DNA of 64,000 bases from CAJCIW01 sp963833965 (GTDB taxonomy: Bacteria > Chlamydiota > Chlamydiia > Chlamydiales > Rhabdochlamydiaceae). Numbering within the stretch: the stretch's first letter is position 1; the number at the start of each line of letters is the position of its first letter. Below the pieces are notes generated by a model. That model made no database searches, was not told the DNA's origin, and saw nothing but the letters and a program-made list of their open reading frames with translations. The position numbers and the translations under genes are program-made. The DNA is taken from assembly GCA_963833965.1 (NCBI GenBank), contig CAWHZZ010000001.1, positions 434,001-498,000 of the forward strand, written 5' to 3'. Shown one piece after another: positions 63,285 to 64,000 of the stretch.

Positions 63285-64000
63285 ATGGCTACAGGCAATC
63301 TCAAAATCCACACAGAAAATATTTTACCCATCATCAAGAAATGGCTCTATTCCGACAAAGATATTTTCGTCCGCGAACTGATTTCCAATGCCTGCGATGC
63401 GATCCAAAAATGCCGCGTGCTGCGCGAACATGGCGAGCTCACGGCTGCCGATGAAGAGTTCCGCATCGATCTCACCGTCGATAAAAATGCCCGCACGTTG
63501 ACCTTTGCCGATAATGGCATCGGCATGACGGCCGAAGAGGTGGAAAAATACATCGCGCAGGTCGCTTTCTCCGGCGCGGAAGAGTTCATCGGCAAATACA
63601 GTACACAAAATGAAAAAGATCAGATCATCGGCCACTTTGGGTTAGGATTTTACTCCTCATACATGGTCGCGGAAAACGTAACTATCGATACTCTTTCGTA
63701 TCGAGAGGGAGCGGAAAGCGCTAGATGGACCTGCGATGGGTCTACTTCCTACACACTCGAGAAGGGCTCCAGGACAGAAAGAGGGACCGAGATCACACTT
63801 TTCGCCGGGAAAGAAAACGACGAATTTTTAGAAGAGGGGCGCATCCGCTCGATCTTGCAACACTACTGCGCCTTTTTGCCGTTTCCGATTTATCTCAATG
63901 GTTCTCAGATCAACAAGAAACAGCCGCTTTGGCTGAAAAACGCCTCGGAATGCAGCGAAGCCGAATACCTCGATTTCTACCACTCTCTTTATCCACTAGA
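63285..64000 (+). CDS. htpG: Molecular chaperone HtpG (Hsp90), 3' end outside the window
   Basis: The first 238 codons of HtpG are visible; the gene runs past the right edge. GGAGG lies 9 bases before the ATG. The GHKL ATPase motifs are present: RELISNACDAIQK, FADNGIGM and GHFGLGFYSSYMV. It is an ATP-dependent cytoplasmic chaperone. No CIRCE element is seen upstream. Confidence 0.96.
   Translation, partial: MATGNLKIHTENILPIIKKWLYSDKDIFVRELISNACDAIQKCRVLREHGELTAADEEFRIDLTVDKNARTLTFADNGIGMTAEEVEKYIAQVAFSGAEEFIGKYSTQNEKDQIIGHFGLGFYSSYMVAENVTIDTLSYREGAESARWTCDGSTSYTLEKGSRTERGTEITLFAGKENDEFLEEGRIRSILQHYCAFLPFPIYLNGSQINKKQPLWLKNASECSEAEYLDFYHSLYPL

Overview
This window looks like the chromosome of an environmental member of the Chlamydiae (Parachlamydiales: Waddlia/Parachlamydia/Estrella-like). 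The gene set and order match the chlamydial chromosome: mnmA; ptsN-HTH/ptsN/dut/accD/sodA; rnc/radA/hemC/hemD; dapL with its chlamydial neighbour; and a hemG...hemE/tkt/alaS/mfd...amn/efp/epmA stretch that parallels, as I recall it, C. trachomatis CT745-CT753. Host-interaction genes support this: F-box proteins, an IncA-like coiled-coil membrane protein, and an Inc-like protein fused to a poly(ADP-ribose) glycohydrolase domain. No rRNA, complete tRNA or CRISPR array is visible.

Layout. 0-5.1 kb is a decaying defence/mobile island: a type I restriction HsdR broken by three frameshifts, a YgjP-like metallopeptidase, a SIR2-like protein, a tRNA-Pro(GGG) 3' half, an XRE regulator with a palindromic operator, and a serine recombinase that has lost its catalytic domain. 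5.1-10.7 kb has a GlgB-like glucan branching enzyme, two small F-box or F-box-like genes, a hydrolase, and an unknown gene split by two tandem inverted-repeat elements. 10.7-21.4 kb is mostly housekeeping: mnmA, a three-gene drug-efflux operon, an amino-acid permease, nitrogen-PTS regulators, dut (carrying an in-frame palindromic insertion), accD and sodA. 21.4-26.9 kb is accessory: a Sel1-type protein, an 871-aa unknown, the Inc-PARG fusion and a CPBP intramembrane protease.

26.9-51.6 kb holds hemD-hemC-radA-rnc, dapL, two sodium:alanine symporters, an F-box protein, an orphan UgpB-like binding protein, hemG, a C-terminally shortened hemF colliding with an arginase, a BPL_N-like protein, hemE-tkt and alaS-mfd. 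51.6-58.2 kb is again accessory: an F-box-like protein, a gamma-glutamylcyclotransferase-like protein, a Phd/Doc-type toxin-antitoxin pair with frameshifted toxin, a MntA/HepT pair upstream of AMP nucleosidase, and the IncA-like protein. 58.4-64 kb contains efp-epmA, a family-5 uracil-DNA glycosylase, nadE, another F-box protein and the start of htpG.

How it fits together. The hem genes give most of the pathway from porphobilinogen to protoporphyrin, using the oxygen-dependent HemF and HemG. The F-box, Inc-like and PARG proteins are plausible effectors acting on host ubiquitin or ADP-ribose signalling. Several unrelated palindromic elements of about 160-200 bp sit inside or against genes (the 9.45-10.67 kb gene, dut, the alaS-mfd gap), so small non-autonomous elements appear to have shaped this genome. 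Disruptive frameshifts are confined to the accessory genes hsdR and doc.
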